This document shows, piece after piece, positions 24,022 to 32,725 of a stretch of 64,000 bases of DNA. Each line of letters opens with the position of its first letter. The first letter of the stretch is position 1. Position numbers and translations under genes: made by a program. This DNA is from UPXZ01 sp018055865 (GTDB taxonomy: Bacteria > Bacteroidota > Bacteroidia > Bacteroidales > Paludibacteraceae): assembly GCA_964292695.1 (NCBI GenBank), contig CAXYWB010000001.1, positions 40,369 through 104,368 of the forward strand, in the 5' to 3' direction. The notes beneath the pieces are model-generated. The model saw only the letters and a program-made list of their open reading frames with translations, did not search any database and had not been told where the DNA came from.

Positions 24022-24062
24022 AAAGCCAGCTATAAAATTTTTTATAGCTGGCTTTTGTTTTT
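24022..24062 (+). terminator. Rho-independent terminator of tRNA-Cys
   Basis: A long stem (AAAGCCAGCTATAAAA from 24022 with its complement ending in GGCTTT near 24055) is followed by T-rich sequence. Confidence 0.9.
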
Positions 24063-24130
24063 CGCAAACGTTTTAAATGATATTTGGATAAGCTTTCAGG
24101 CATTTTTTATTCAATCGTAGTATGTTTATA

Positions 24131-24138
24131 TATTTTTG
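24131..24138 (+). promoter_or_regulatory. -7 box of amylomaltase promoter
   Basis: TATTTTTG matches TAnnTTTG, 21 nt before the ATG at 24159. It rules out the longer frame that begins at 24084. Confidence 0.5.
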
Positions 24139-24158
24139 TAAATATTAAATCAAAGGGT

Positions 24159-26831
24159 ATGAGAGCACAATTCAAATTGAATCACAAGACTGTATGGGGC
24201 GAATCAGTCACATTGCTGATATTCAGTCATACATGCAACTATGACAGGTACGATATGACCTGCGAGAATGAAAATCAATGGAAAGTAAATGTGGAGCTGC
24301 CTGATGATACCACCCAAATAAGATACCGGTATGCAATAAAAAAGGCTCAAAACACCTTTCAGCACGAGTCTGACGGAATGCGAACCATAAACGTAAAGGC
24401 TCACTGTAAAAATATAGTATTCGAGGATTACTGGCGCACTGCCAATGGCGATAGTCCTTTCACCACTGTCGCTTTCACCGACTGTTTTTTCAAAAGAAAG
24501 AAAAGCCGAAATAAAAAATCAGCGGTCCAAATCAATTTCAAACTTCAACTCAACTGTCCGCAGCTTGAGCCTGATCGTCATTTTGCCATCATAGGAAATC
24601 AAAGTGCACTGGGAAACTGGGATGAGGAAAAAAAGGTAAAATTGAACGATACCGACTTTCCCCTTTGGACGCTCGAACTGAATACAAAAGACCTGAAATT
24701 TCCGCTTGAATATAAGTACCTCATCGTTGATAACAAAACCGACGAAGTACTTGCATGGGGAGGAGGCCCAAACCGTCAGGTTAAAAGCGCCGATTCCTCA
24801 GCGTTTACCACGGTGACCGACGAAAACTTTATCCGAACCGTACCACCCTGGAAAACGGCTGGAGTGGCCATACCGGTTTTTTCTCTCAGAAGTGACGAAA
24901 GCTTTGGTATAGGCGATTTCATGGATTTGAAAAAAATGGTGGACTGGGCAAAAATCACCGGACAGCATATCATACAGACTCTGCCTATCAACGATACTAT
25001 TCTCAATCATTCCAACTACGATTCATATCCTTACAATGCCGTATCGGTTTACGCCCTGCATCCCATTTATCTCCGTCTGGAACGTATCGGAATTCCCGGC
25101 AGGAAGAAGGAACAGCTTTATTTTGAGAAAAAGAAAAAAGAGCTGAATGAAAATACATTCTCCGATTATCAGAATGTACTGAACGAAAAATGGAAGTATT
25201 TCCGTCTGATTTACGGGCAGGAGGGAGCTGAGGTACTTCAATCGGCCGCTTTCGGTGAGTTTTTTGAGAAAAACCAAAAATGGCTGGTTCCTTATGCCGT
25301 TTTTTCGTGTTTAAGAGATAAAAATGGCACGCCCGAATTCGGCAAATGGACTGATCATAAGGTATATAATCACGATGAAGTGGAAGCGCTGGCAAGTCCG
25401 GATTCTCCTGTTTACAAAGAAATCGGGTTGTATTATTTCCTCCAGTTTCACCTTCACAAGCAGCTCATTGAAGTTCACCTGTATGCTCATGCCAACGGAG
25501 TAGCACTCAAGAGCGATGTACCAATCGGTGTGAGTCCCCGCAGCGTAGATGCCTGGGTGGAACCACAGTTGTTCAACATCCATATGCAGGCCGGAGCGCC
25601 CCCCGACGATTTTTCAGTCACGGGTCAAAACTGGGGTTTCCCAACCTACAACTGGGAAGAAATGGCAAAAGACGGTTACTGCTGGTGGAAAGACCGTTTT
25701 CGAAAATTTATGGAATATTTTGATGCCTATCGCATTGATCACGTGCTCGGATTTTTCCGCATCTGGGAAATCCCTGAAAATGCAGTTTGGGCACTAACCG
25801 GCAGTTTCAACCCCTCGCTCCCCTTCAGCATACAGGAATTGCAGTCACGCGGTATTTGGTGGGATGAGAATCGCTATCTGAAGCCCTATTTGCGCGAGCA
25901 TGTCATTCGTGCCATTCTGGGAAAATATGCCGATGATGTGATGCGTGAATATTTACTTACGGATGGTTGGCAGAATTTCAGATTCAAACCCGAATTTGAT
26001 ACTCAGAAAAAAATTGAAACTTATTTTGCTTCGTTGGGATATAATTTCACTACTAAGGAAGTGGCCATTCGCGACGGATTGTACGCCCTTCATTGCGAAG
26101 TTTTGATGGTGAGGGATAAAAATCAACCCAATAAATTTCATCCGCGAATAGCCATGCATGGCTCTCATACCTTCAGAGATTTGGACGAAGAAAGAAGAAG
26201 AGCGTTCGACAGGATTTACATTGAGTATTTTTATCACCGTCACAACGAATTCTGGAAAGAGCAAGCACTCAAAAAACTTCCTGCCATTATCTCATCTACC
26301 AATATGCTGGCTTGTGGCGAAGATTTGGGCATGGTACCCGATTCTGTGCCCGAAGTGATGACGCAATTGGAAATTATCACGCTGGAAATTCAGCGAATGC
26401 CCAAAAAACCGAATACCGAATTTGCTATGCCGGCAGATGCACCTTATTTGTCGGTTTGCACTACCTCTACTCACGATATGAATCCGATCAGGGCATGGTG
26501 GGAGGAAGATCCGGCTCTCACTCAGCGATTCTACAATCGGGCTTTGGGTATTGAAGGTCCAGCACCTGAAACGTGTCTGCCCTGGATTGCCGAAAAAATT
26601 ATTGATCAGCATTTGCATTCCACGGCTATGCTGGTTATTCTGCCCTGGCAGGATTGGGTGGCACTGGATAAAAACCTGCGTCATGAAAATCCAAATGCCG
26701 AGCGAATAAACATTCCCGCTGATCCCCGAAATTTCTGGTGTTACCGGATGCATATCACCCTCGAGCAATTACTTTCACAAAAGAAATTTAATGCCAAAAT
26801 CAGGAAAATGATTAAAGAGAGCGGAAGATAA
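24159..26831 (+). CDS. malQ: 4-alpha-glucanotransferase (GH77) with two N-terminal starch-binding domains
   Basis: The 890-residue cytoplasmic enzyme disproportionates malto-oligosaccharides. Residues about 1-120 and 125-240 are two CBM20-like domains; the second has the clear ALGNWDEEKKVKL start and the PLEYKYLIV strand. The GH77 catalytic domain spans about 255-880. It has SYPYNAVSVYALHPIYL, the nucleophile region DAYRIDHVLGFFRIWEIP, the acid/base region CGEDLGMVPDSVPEVM, and the DMNPIRAWWEE loop with a preceding STHD. Tandem CBM20-GH77 proteins resemble plant DPE2 and are common in Bacteroidota, where they handle glycogen- or maltose-derived glucans. There is no signal peptide. Start chosen at ATG 24159. 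Confidence 0.95.
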   Translation: MRAQFKLNHKTVWGESVTLLIFSHTCNYDRYDMTCENENQWKVNVELPDDTTQIRYRYAIKKAQNTFQHESDGMRTINVKAHCKNIVFEDYWRTANGDSPFTTVAFTDCFFKRKKSRNKKSAVQINFKLQLNCPQLEPDRHFAIIGNQSALGNWDEEKKVKLNDTDFPLWTLELNTKDLKFPLEYKYLIVDNKTDEVLAWGGGPNRQVKSADSSAFTTVTDENFIRTVPPWKTAGVAIPVFSLRSDESFGIGDFMDLKKMVDWAKITGQHIIQTLPINDTILNHSNYDSYPYNAVSVYALHPIYLRLERIGIPGRKKEQLYFEKKKKELNENTFSDYQNVLNEKWKYFRLIYGQEGAEVLQSAAFGEFFEKNQKWLVPYAVFSCLRDKNGTPEFGKWTDHKVYNHDEVEALASPDSPVYKEIGLYYFLQFHLHKQLIEVHLYAHANGVALKSDVPIGVSPRSVDAWVEPQLFNIHMQAGAPPDDFSVTGQNWGFPTYNWEEMAKDGYCWWKDRFRKFMEYFDAYRIDHVLGFFRIWEIPENAVWALTGSFNPSLPFSIQELQSRGIWWDENRYLKPYLREHVIRAILGKYADDVMREYLLTDGWQNFRFKPEFDTQKKIETYFASLGYNFTTKEVAIRDGLYALHCEVLMVRDKNQPNKFHPRIAMHGSHTFRDLDEERRRAFDRIYIEYFYHRHNEFWKEQALKKLPAIISSTNMLACGEDLGMVPDSVPEVMTQLEIITLEIQRMPKKPNTEFAMPADAPYLSVCTTSTHDMNPIRAWWEEDPALTQRFYNRALGIEGPAPETCLPWIAEKIIDQHLHSTAMLVILPWQDWVALDKNLRHENPNAERINIPADPRNFWCYRMHITLEQLLSQKKFNAKIRKMIKESGR

Positions 26832-26832
26832 G

Positions 26833-26857
26833 GATGATTGGTTGATTGGTTGAGTAG
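26833..26857. repeat. Heptad-like repeats after malQ
   Basis: GATTGGTTGATTGGTTGAGT contains tandem 7-8 nt units. These are the reverse complement of the AACCAATC-type units seen at 16224-16264. Confidence 0.5.
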
Positions 26858-26944
26858 AAAAAAATGTGTCAATCCGTCCAATGTGTTTTTTTTTCGTGTT
26901 CTTGAAATCTGTGTGCTGAATTTTCAAATAAACGTTGTTTTTGC

Positions 26945-26952
26945 TAACTTTG
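26945..26952 (+). promoter_or_regulatory. -7 box of purM-like gene promoter
   Basis: TAACTTTG matches TAnnTTTG, 25 nt before the ATG at 26978. Confidence 0.55.
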
Positions 26953-26977
26953 CCGTTCTATTTTTATTCAGCCCATT

Positions 26978-28165
26978 ATGACAGAAAATAAAGATAAATT
27001 AAGCGGTCAACGGTATGATTTACGGGGTGTTTCCGCTTCCAAAGAAGATGTACACAACGCTATAAAAAGCATTGATAAAGGACTTTTCCCGAATGCATTC
27101 TGCAAAATAATTCCTGATTTTCTGGGAAATGACCCTGAATACTGTAACATCATGCATGCCGATGGTGCCGGCACAAAATCGTCTTTGGCATACGTATACT
27201 GGCGTGAAACAGGTGATTTGACGGTTTGGAAGGGAATTGCACAGGATGCACTGATTATGAATATCGATGATTTGATATGCGTGGGTGCAACAGATAATAT
27301 TCTACTTTCGTCCACTATCGGTCGGAATAAAAACCGTATTCCGGGTGATGTGATTTCTTCTATTATCAACGGAACAAGCGAACTGATTGCTGATTTGCGT
27401 GAAATGGGCGTAAACGTCTACGAAACCGGTGGCGAAACGGCAGATGTGGGTGATTTGGTCCGGACAATAATTGTGGATAGTACCGTAACCTGTCGGATGA
27501 AACGATCTGATGTCATTGATAACGCCAACATTCAGCCCGATGATGTGATAGTGGGTTTGTCATCTTCCGGTCAGGCAACCTACGAAAAAGAGTACAACGG
27601 CGGAATGGGCAGCAATGGACTTACTTCAGCTCGTCACGATGTGTTTGCCCATTATTTAGCCGAGAAATATCCTGAAAGCTACAATCCGGAAATTCCGGCA
27701 GAACTGGCTTATTCGGGTCGATGCCAACTGACTGATGCGATAGAAGGACTGGAAATTGATGCCGGTAAGCTGGTGCTTTCACCCACGCGGACTTACGCAC
27801 CAGTAGTTAAAAAAATGCTCGAAACCATGCGTCCGCATATTCATGGCATGGTTCATTGCAGTGGCGGTGCGCAAACCAAAATTCTCCATTTTATCGACAA
27901 TCTGAAAGTTGTAAAAAATAATCTTTTCCCCATTCCTCCCCTTTTCAAACTTATCCACGAACAATCAGGCACCGACTGGAAAGAAATGTACAAAGTGTTC
28001 AATATGGGACACCGGTTGGAAGTTTACCTGCCCCGTGAGCATGCTCAACAAGTAATCGATATCTCTAAATCCTATAATATCGATGCGCAGATAGTGGGAT
28101 ATTGCGAAGCTTCGGATAAAAAGGAACTGCTGATTGAGAGTGAGTTTGGAATTTTTGAGTATTGA
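26978..28165 (+). CDS. purM: Phosphoribosylformylglycinamidine cyclo-ligase / AIR synthase family
   Basis: The 395-residue protein has the PurM fold. It has an N-terminal HADGAGTKSSLAY segment, GIAQDALIMNIDDLICVGA and TGGETADVGDLV with metal/ATP-binding Asp residues, and a GLSSSGQATYEKEYNGGMGSNGLTSARHDVF phosphate-binding loop. PurM closes the imidazole ring in purine synthesis using ATP. It is longer than typical PurM (about 345) and diverges from the E. coli type. This longer form is what I expect in Bacteroidota, so the purM assignment is likely but carries some risk of a related AIR-synthase-like function. The gene has its own promoter box and no other pur gene nearby. Confidence 0.85.
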   Translation: MTENKDKLSGQRYDLRGVSASKEDVHNAIKSIDKGLFPNAFCKIIPDFLGNDPEYCNIMHADGAGTKSSLAYVYWRETGDLTVWKGIAQDALIMNIDDLICVGATDNILLSSTIGRNKNRIPGDVISSIINGTSELIADLREMGVNVYETGGETADVGDLVRTIIVDSTVTCRMKRSDVIDNANIQPDDVIVGLSSSGQATYEKEYNGGMGSNGLTSARHDVFAHYLAEKYPESYNPEIPAELAYSGRCQLTDAIEGLEIDAGKLVLSPTRTYAPVVKKMLETMRPHIHGMVHCSGGAQTKILHFIDNLKVVKNNLFPIPPLFKLIHEQSGTDWKEMYKVFNMGHRLEVYLPREHAQQVIDISKSYNIDAQIVGYCEASDKKELLIESEFGIFEY

Positions 28166-28244
28166 GAGCTCTCTTACAAAAGGATGTATCCAAAGAAAGA
28201 TGAACCTGTTCATGCAGATTCAAAACTAATTTTATGAGGCAAAT

Positions 28245-28790
28245 TTAGTGAGCCGAGCGGGTCGTTTTTCTGTCAAAAAACGGATTTTTCGATGTACAGC
28301 TAATGGGAATGGCATATATATTCGAACATCCCGGCAGCCAGTCCAAATCCTGCGCAGCACGTCCTGCCGAAAACATCACACGGCTATCCACCCGCATATC
28401 GGCAGCTGTAGCACATGCCGATCCTATGGCAATTCCAACATCTACCGAATTGAGCGAGCACGGAATATCAGGCTGTTCCTGTTTTTCGTTACAAGTTGCG
28501 AAACCACAATACCCACAGTTCAATCCGTGTGTTTGTGATTTTGTGCCGATGAGGATGACGGCCTCGGCATGTTGCAGATTTTCGGCATCACGGAGAAAGA
28601 ATTTCAATCCGGATTTTTCACTGTATTTAACCATCTCTGCCGAAAGCTCAGTAATATTTTCATCGGTAACTATCAGAATTTCAATCAGATCAAAACCTTT
28701 TCCTTTTGGAGCTGTTCGGGCAGCAGTTGCCATCGCATCTGCCACTTGCAGCAGCCGTTCACGGCGTGAATCTCTTTCGTTTAATAACAT
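28245..28790 (-). CDS. DUF2148 ferredoxin-domain protein
   Basis: The 181-residue protein belongs to DUF2148. It has the cysteine-rich core LNCGYCGFATCNEKQEQPDIPCSLNSVDVGIAIGSACATAADMRVDSR. The C-x2-C-x4-C group with the later Cys residues suggests an iron-sulfur cluster, in line with the ferredoxin-like name used for this family. The N-terminal half is a helical domain (VADAMATAARTAPKGKGFDLIEILIVTDENI). No partner enzyme is adjacent and the electron route is unknown. A TAATTTTG box at 28921-28928 on the minus strand is a candidate promoter. Confidence 0.9.
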   Translation of the reverse strand: MLLNERDSRRERLLQVADAMATAARTAPKGKGFDLIEILIVTDENITELSAEMVKYSEKSGLKFFLRDAENLQHAEAVILIGTKSQTHGLNCGYCGFATCNEKQEQPDIPCSLNSVDVGIAIGSACATAADMRVDSRVMFSAGRAAQDLDWLPGCSNIYAIPISCTSKNPFFDRKTTRSAH

Positions 28791-29117
28791 AATATTTGCC
28801 TCCTGAATCCTCCTGTCTCTAATTCTATCGGACGGGACAGCCTCTCCCGTTTTGCGCGATAAACTCCGGGGACCTTTTTAGTTAATATTGAGTTGTTTTA
28901 CTTTGTTTTGAAAATATTTTCAAAATTACTTTTTTCTCGTGAATTGACAAATTATATAATGCCAAAACGCGATTTTCAGAATTGTATATCAGTTCAAAAC
29001 CATCTTAAAGCTTCAGTTGGGAGAGGTTTCGGGGCCTTAAAATCACAACAGGTACAGTAGCGCTCTACTGTACCTGCCGTCCTGACATATATATTTAACA
29101 ACCTGTTATGGTTCGAA
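28791..29117. other. Intergenic region between DUF2148 and BtuG-like genes, with a 12-bp inverted repeat
   Basis: No gene is seen. It holds a perfect 12-bp inverted repeat (CAGGTACAGTAG at 29049-29060 and its complement at 29065-29076, loop CGCT). This lies about 40 nt past the end of the BtuG-like gene, so it may end that operon, although no T-run follows. A weaker hairpin is at 28832-28850 and a minus-strand TAATTTTG box at 28921-28928. Confidence 0.6.
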
Positions 29118-30188
29118 TCAATCAATCAGGATCACGTGGTTAGGATTAATGCCCACTTCTTTTACCTGAAATTTCAGTTTCCCGGTTTTGTCAAAACAAA
29201 AAACATCTCCCAATACTGTATTGTCGATTGCATCGGTGATGTAAACGTCTTTGCTGTATGGATCTACCTGAATGGAATAGGGTATCTTGAGCGAAGTTTC
29301 GTCAGAAATGAACCGATTATTTATCAGTTTTTCTGTAAGGCAATCGAAAACCTGAACCGACATTTGTTTCGAGATGTAATCGTAGCTGTACGTGTAAGCT
29401 TTATTTTCAAAAATATCGAAATTGGTGACATTCATATCGATATCGCTCACTGTTTTTGTTTTGGTGTCAATGCGCTGAAATTTTGCCGGCATATCATCAT
29501 AGTTACCATTGGTTACCGCATAGATATCACCTTGTGTATCAGCTCTCAAGTGAACCGGATTTACATTCACTTCTATTTTTTCCAATTCTTTGAAGCTTGA
29601 GATATCCACTACCGAAATGGTTTTGTCGTAGCCATTAGCCCATTCCAGGCCTCCGGAATTGGCTACATATAATTTATCGCCCACCACACACATTCCTTCA
29701 GGGTCCAGCCCAACACGTACGTTGCCATCAATATTCAAAGAAACCGTATCAATTCGGGTTACCGTGTCATCGAACGAAGAAACGTACACTTTACCTTTAT
29801 GCGAAATAATTTGGCGGGGCAACATCGCTTTTTCTCCCTCGAACATAGGAATTTGCTTCAACGATTTGCCTGTAATGATATCAATTATTTCGATACGGCT
29901 CGACCCATTCATCGCAATGTACGCTTTTGAACCGTAAAGAAGCATATCATTAGCGGTTTCTCCCAGTCTGCGCTTGTTTTGAGTGAGAAAATAATCAGCG
30001 TCTTTCGTTTTGCTTTTTAGATCGTAAAATGCCAGTGTACTGTTGTTGTTGGTGTAACTTCCCTCCGAAAGTACCAAAAGTTTGACAGTTTCGCCCGGTA
30101 AATCTTCGTCTTTTTTGATATCTTCCACTTTGCAGGCAGAAAGCACAATGAGTAACAACGTGAGGATGAAATAAAGTTTCTTTTTCAT
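29118..30188 (-). CDS. btuG: BtuG-like surface lipoprotein, YncE-type beta-propeller
   Basis: The 356-residue protein has a lipoprotein signal ending LIVLSAC (C19). An acidic stretch follows (VEDIKKDEDL), of the kind that exports lipoproteins to the cell surface in Bacteroidetes. The rest consists of repeating four-strand units typical of a seven-bladed propeller (e.g. LVLSEGSYTNNNSTLAFYDL, DKLYVANSGGLEWANGYDKTISVVDISS, GDIYAVTNGNYDD). BtuG proteins of Bacteroides bind cobalamin very tightly at the surface and pass it to BtuB. The gene lies 20 nt after a BtuB-like receptor under a cobalamin riboswitch, which makes the assignment firm. Binding itself is inferred. Confidence 0.88.
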   Translation of the reverse strand: MKKKLYFILTLLLIVLSACKVEDIKKDEDLPGETVKLLVLSEGSYTNNNSTLAFYDLKSKTKDADYFLTQNKRRLGETANDMLLYGSKAYIAMNGSSRIEIIDIITGKSLKQIPMFEGEKAMLPRQIISHKGKVYVSSFDDTVTRIDTVSLNIDGNVRVGLDPEGMCVVGDKLYVANSGGLEWANGYDKTISVVDISSFKELEKIEVNVNPVHLRADTQGDIYAVTNGNYDDMPAKFQRIDTKTKTVSDIDMNVTNFDIFENKAYTYSYDYISKQMSVQVFDCLTEKLINNRFISDETSLKIPYSIQVDPYSKDVYITDAIDNTVLGDVFCFDKTGKLKFQVKEVGINPNHVILID

Positions 30189-30208
30189 TTTTTTGATAAT
30201 TATTTTTG

Positions 30209-32236
30209 TTAGAAATTAATGGACAAATTCACTCTGAACGACCTTCCGGGCATTGGGAAACCGCTTATAACTTCATAGTTTTTATTGAAGATATTCTGTA
30301 ATTCTATGCCTGTATTCACTATTAAGTAGCAGATATCAAATGATTTATAAATCGAAATACTGTGATCGGAGTAAGGCGGAAGCCGGTTTTCGGAATAGTT
30401 TTGAAAATTAGAATAACGCACACCTGACCAAATCATCGAATAAGCCACATTCACCAAAGGGTTCTTCACGTTTATTCTGCCCGAACCGGAATGGAATGGC
30501 GTGTAAGGCAATTGATGGCCATATGTTCGTCCCGTTTTTTCGGTACGGTCAGTTGCCTGCTGAAAAGTATAATTCACGCCTGTTTCCACTGAAATATTTT
30601 TACTGGCAATAATTTGGGCTTGGGAACTTATATCCAGCCCGTTGATATAAACCGATCCGTAGTTCAGCATGGTCCACTCAAAAAGACTGGCTGACGGTTT
30701 GGCTACAATTTTATTTTTAATCCGGTTGTGATATGCATCGACAGTCAACGTGAGTGTCTTCAATCTTTCATCAGCAGAAAATGAGTGTGTTATCCCGACG
30801 TTTAACTGATGAGCGTCCTCCGGTTTAAGTTTCCGAAAGCCTGTGCGCAAGTAGTACAAATCGTTGAAAGTGGGCAAGCGGAATATGTTTTTGTAGAAAG
30901 CTCGTATTCTGAAATCGGCTGTATGGAATGGTTTGACCGTAAAACTCACAAAGGGTGAAAGTTTATGATGATTATCGGCAGGTGTGCCATATTTCACACT
31001 TTCTGAAGTCACTGTGCCAAGCAAACTCCCTGTAACCGCAACCCGGTGGTTTGAATATCGGGCAGCTAAAGACGATAGTGAAGTAAAGCGCGTCGGATAT
31101 GCAAAATTGTGCAAGTTAGCTTCCATCTCATTGAGCGATACATCCGATGATGCCGAAAAAGACAAGAAACCGGAAACCCGATAAAGAGCTGACAGCGAAC
31201 CATATAATTCATGCTGAATAAATTTGTTCTCCAGTTTTTGTGATTGACTCAGCCAGGCTGTATCCAGGTAATTGACGCGGGAGTGGTTGTATTTTGCATT
31301 GGCTTGCATAGCCCATTGATTGGAAAAACGGTGCCGGAAATTTCCCTGCGTGAAAAAAGACTTGTCAGAAAGGCGCTGCGAGGCATTGCTCTTATCGTTG
31401 TAAAAAATAATGGCTCCGGGCAGTCCGCGCTGCGAATCGAAATAGTAGGTTTTCAAAGTTCCGCTGCTTTTTGCCGAGAAATCGGCATATAAAGTGCCTT
31501 CCAGCCGCAGGTTCTTCACATCGGTATTCTTTCGTTTTTCCACCGAGGAACTGTCTTTTCCTTCTACACCGTAATTCAGAATAAACGGGTACCGACCATG
31601 TGCCGAAAGCCACTCGCCGCAAAAGGACGCTGAGAGCACGGAAGATATTTTTCCATGAATAGAAAAGGCAGGATTGATAAGCCCGAATGAACCGGCTCTA
31701 AGGCCAATTTTACCGTTTATCGGCAGATGATTCCCGAAATTTGGTTTTTGAGTTCGTATTTGTAGCACCGAAGCTGATGAAAACATTCGTGCAGGTTGGA
31801 AAATATTATCCTCTTGTCCGATGTTCAGCGAGACATACTCCACATTATCCAACGAGAAACGACCAATGTCAATTTGCCCGGTTTGAACATCAGAAATGGC
31901 TACACCGTCGTACGCCACAGAAGTGTGATTGGCCCCTAATCCTCTGACTGAGATTGTTTTGAGCCCACCAATGCCTCCGTAATCTTTCACTGTAACTCCT
32001 GAAAAGTGCTTCACTGCATCCGAAATCTGAAGTGCGTTGAGCGAAGTGAGATTTTCATTATCAAAAATCTGAAAAGGCGAACCGGCTCGCAGCTCGCTTT
32101 TATCTACATTGCGGGTTACAATTATCTCCCGTAGTAACTTCACACTGTCGGTTCCCGACTGTGAGTGTGCAGTTAAATTGCAGATAATAAGCACTAAAGC
32201 TGTAATCAGATTTCCTTTTTTACAAAATAATTTCAT
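30209..32236 (-). CDS. btuB: TonB-dependent outer-membrane receptor for cobalamin (BtuB-like)
   Basis: The 675-residue protein has a signal peptide (about 1-25), a plug domain (about 45-155: SGVTVKDYGGIGGLKTISVRGLGANHTSVAYDGV, with the classical SVRG segment) and a 22-strand-type barrel to a terminal Phe. It lacks the N-terminal carboxypeptidase-like extension of SusC proteins, so it is BtuB-like rather than SusC-like. The open frame starts at 32284, but ATG 32236 directly precedes the signal peptide (MKLFCKKGNLITALVLIICN). The upstream cobalamin riboswitch and the BtuG-like partner fix the substrate as a corrinoid. Transport is energised by TonB/ExbB/ExbD, of which one set is encoded at 42.7-44.7 kb. 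Confidence 0.92.
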   Translation of the reverse strand: MKLFCKKGNLITALVLIICNLTAHSQSGTDSVKLLREIIVTRNVDKSELRAGSPFQIFDNENLTSLNALQISDAVKHFSGVTVKDYGGIGGLKTISVRGLGANHTSVAYDGVAISDVQTGQIDIGRFSLDNVEYVSLNIGQEDNIFQPARMFSSASVLQIRTQKPNFGNHLPINGKIGLRAGSFGLINPAFSIHGKISSVLSASFCGEWLSAHGRYPFILNYGVEGKDSSSVEKRKNTDVKNLRLEGTLYADFSAKSSGTLKTYYFDSQRGLPGAIIFYNDKSNASQRLSDKSFFTQGNFRHRFSNQWAMQANAKYNHSRVNYLDTAWLSQSQKLENKFIQHELYGSLSALYRVSGFLSFSASSDVSLNEMEANLHNFAYPTRFTSLSSLAARYSNHRVAVTGSLLGTVTSESVKYGTPADNHHKLSPFVSFTVKPFHTADFRIRAFYKNIFRLPTFNDLYYLRTGFRKLKPEDAHQLNVGITHSFSADERLKTLTLTVDAYHNRIKNKIVAKPSASLFEWTMLNYGSVYINGLDISSQAQIIASKNISVETGVNYTFQQATDRTEKTGRTYGHQLPYTPFHSGSGRINVKNPLVNVAYSMIWSGVRYSNFQNYSENRLPPYSDHSISIYKSFDICYLIVNTGIELQNIFNKNYEVISGFPMPGRSFRVNLSINF

Positions 32237-32341
32237 TATGCCCCGAATGTCTTTTCGGGAATGAAAATAAAAAGAAAAGCACAAGCCTGGAAAAAAAAAT
32301 GAATGATTGTACGTTTCGTTTTAATGCTTCATTCCCCGAAA
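32237..32341 (-). promoter_or_regulatory. Expression platform of the cobalamin riboswitch
   Basis: Between the aptamer and the btuB ATG, the RNA segment TTTCGGGGAATG (32330-32341) can pair with CATTCCCGAAAA (32252-32263). The same CCCGA can instead pair with TCGGG at 32242-32246, a hairpin that ends 5 nt before the ATG. The two pairings exclude each other, as expected for control of translation start. No T-run for a terminator is seen. Confidence 0.5.
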
Positions 32342-32359
32342 GCAATTAATCACAGATAA

Positions 32360-32546
32360 TTTGGCAGGTCTTCTGACTTACTCCCGTATCCGAACGCCTT
32401 CCCGTTCCGTGCAGCGGAGCAGTGGCTAAAGGTTTTTTTGTTCAGTACGTTTTTGGCGGAGCTTACAGCAGCGGGTCTGTTCAGGATTTTCACCTGATTC
32501 CCTTTTCATCGATTGTTCCGAAGCGTTTGGAACTTTCGACACCAAA
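32360..32546 (-). promoter_or_regulatory. Cobalamin (B12) riboswitch
   Basis: Read on the minus strand, the leader contains the conserved elements in order: GGGAATCAGGTGAAAATCCTG (from about 32502 down), CCGCTGCTGTAA, AGCCACTGCTCCGC and the B12 box AGTCAGAAGACCTGCCA near 32362-32378. TTTGG at the 5' side and CCAAA at the 3' side can form the closing stem P1. Length (about 187 nt) and order fit the Cobalamin class. It sits 124 nt upstream of the BtuB-like ATG, so adenosyl- or methylcobalamin should repress the btuB-btuG operon. Confidence 0.95.
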
Positions 32547-32556
32547 ATGTTCGATG

Positions 32557-32564
32557 CAAAGTTA
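32557..32564 (-). promoter_or_regulatory. -7 box of the btuB-btuG operon
   Basis: TAACTTTG on the minus strand matches TAnnTTTG and ends 11 nt ahead of the 5' edge of the riboswitch, so initiation falls just before the aptamer. Confidence 0.65.
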
Positions 32565-32625
32565 GAGATTATTTCTAAAGTGGGGAAATTATAAATAGAA
32601 AAAAGTGGAATTTAACATTTGAATG

Positions 32626-32643
32626 ACCCTGAATACTCAGGGT
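32626..32643. other. Short hairpin downstream of DUF4230 gene
   Basis: ACCCTGA (32626-32632) pairs with TCAGGGT (32637-32643) across a 4-nt loop. A T-rich run follows only on the plus strand, where no gene ends, so its role is unclear. Confidence 0.4.
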
Positions 32644-32725
32644 GGTGTTTTCTTCGTTTTTTTTTTGACGAAAGGAACTGACTGTAGTTGAATTTTGGAT
32701 TTTCCTCTGCGGAGATTAAGATTAG

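Noticed and set aside
32380..32450. G/C-rich structured DNA upstream of btuB considered as a terminator or tRNA-like element
   Set aside because: The conserved cobalamin aptamer elements explain it fully.
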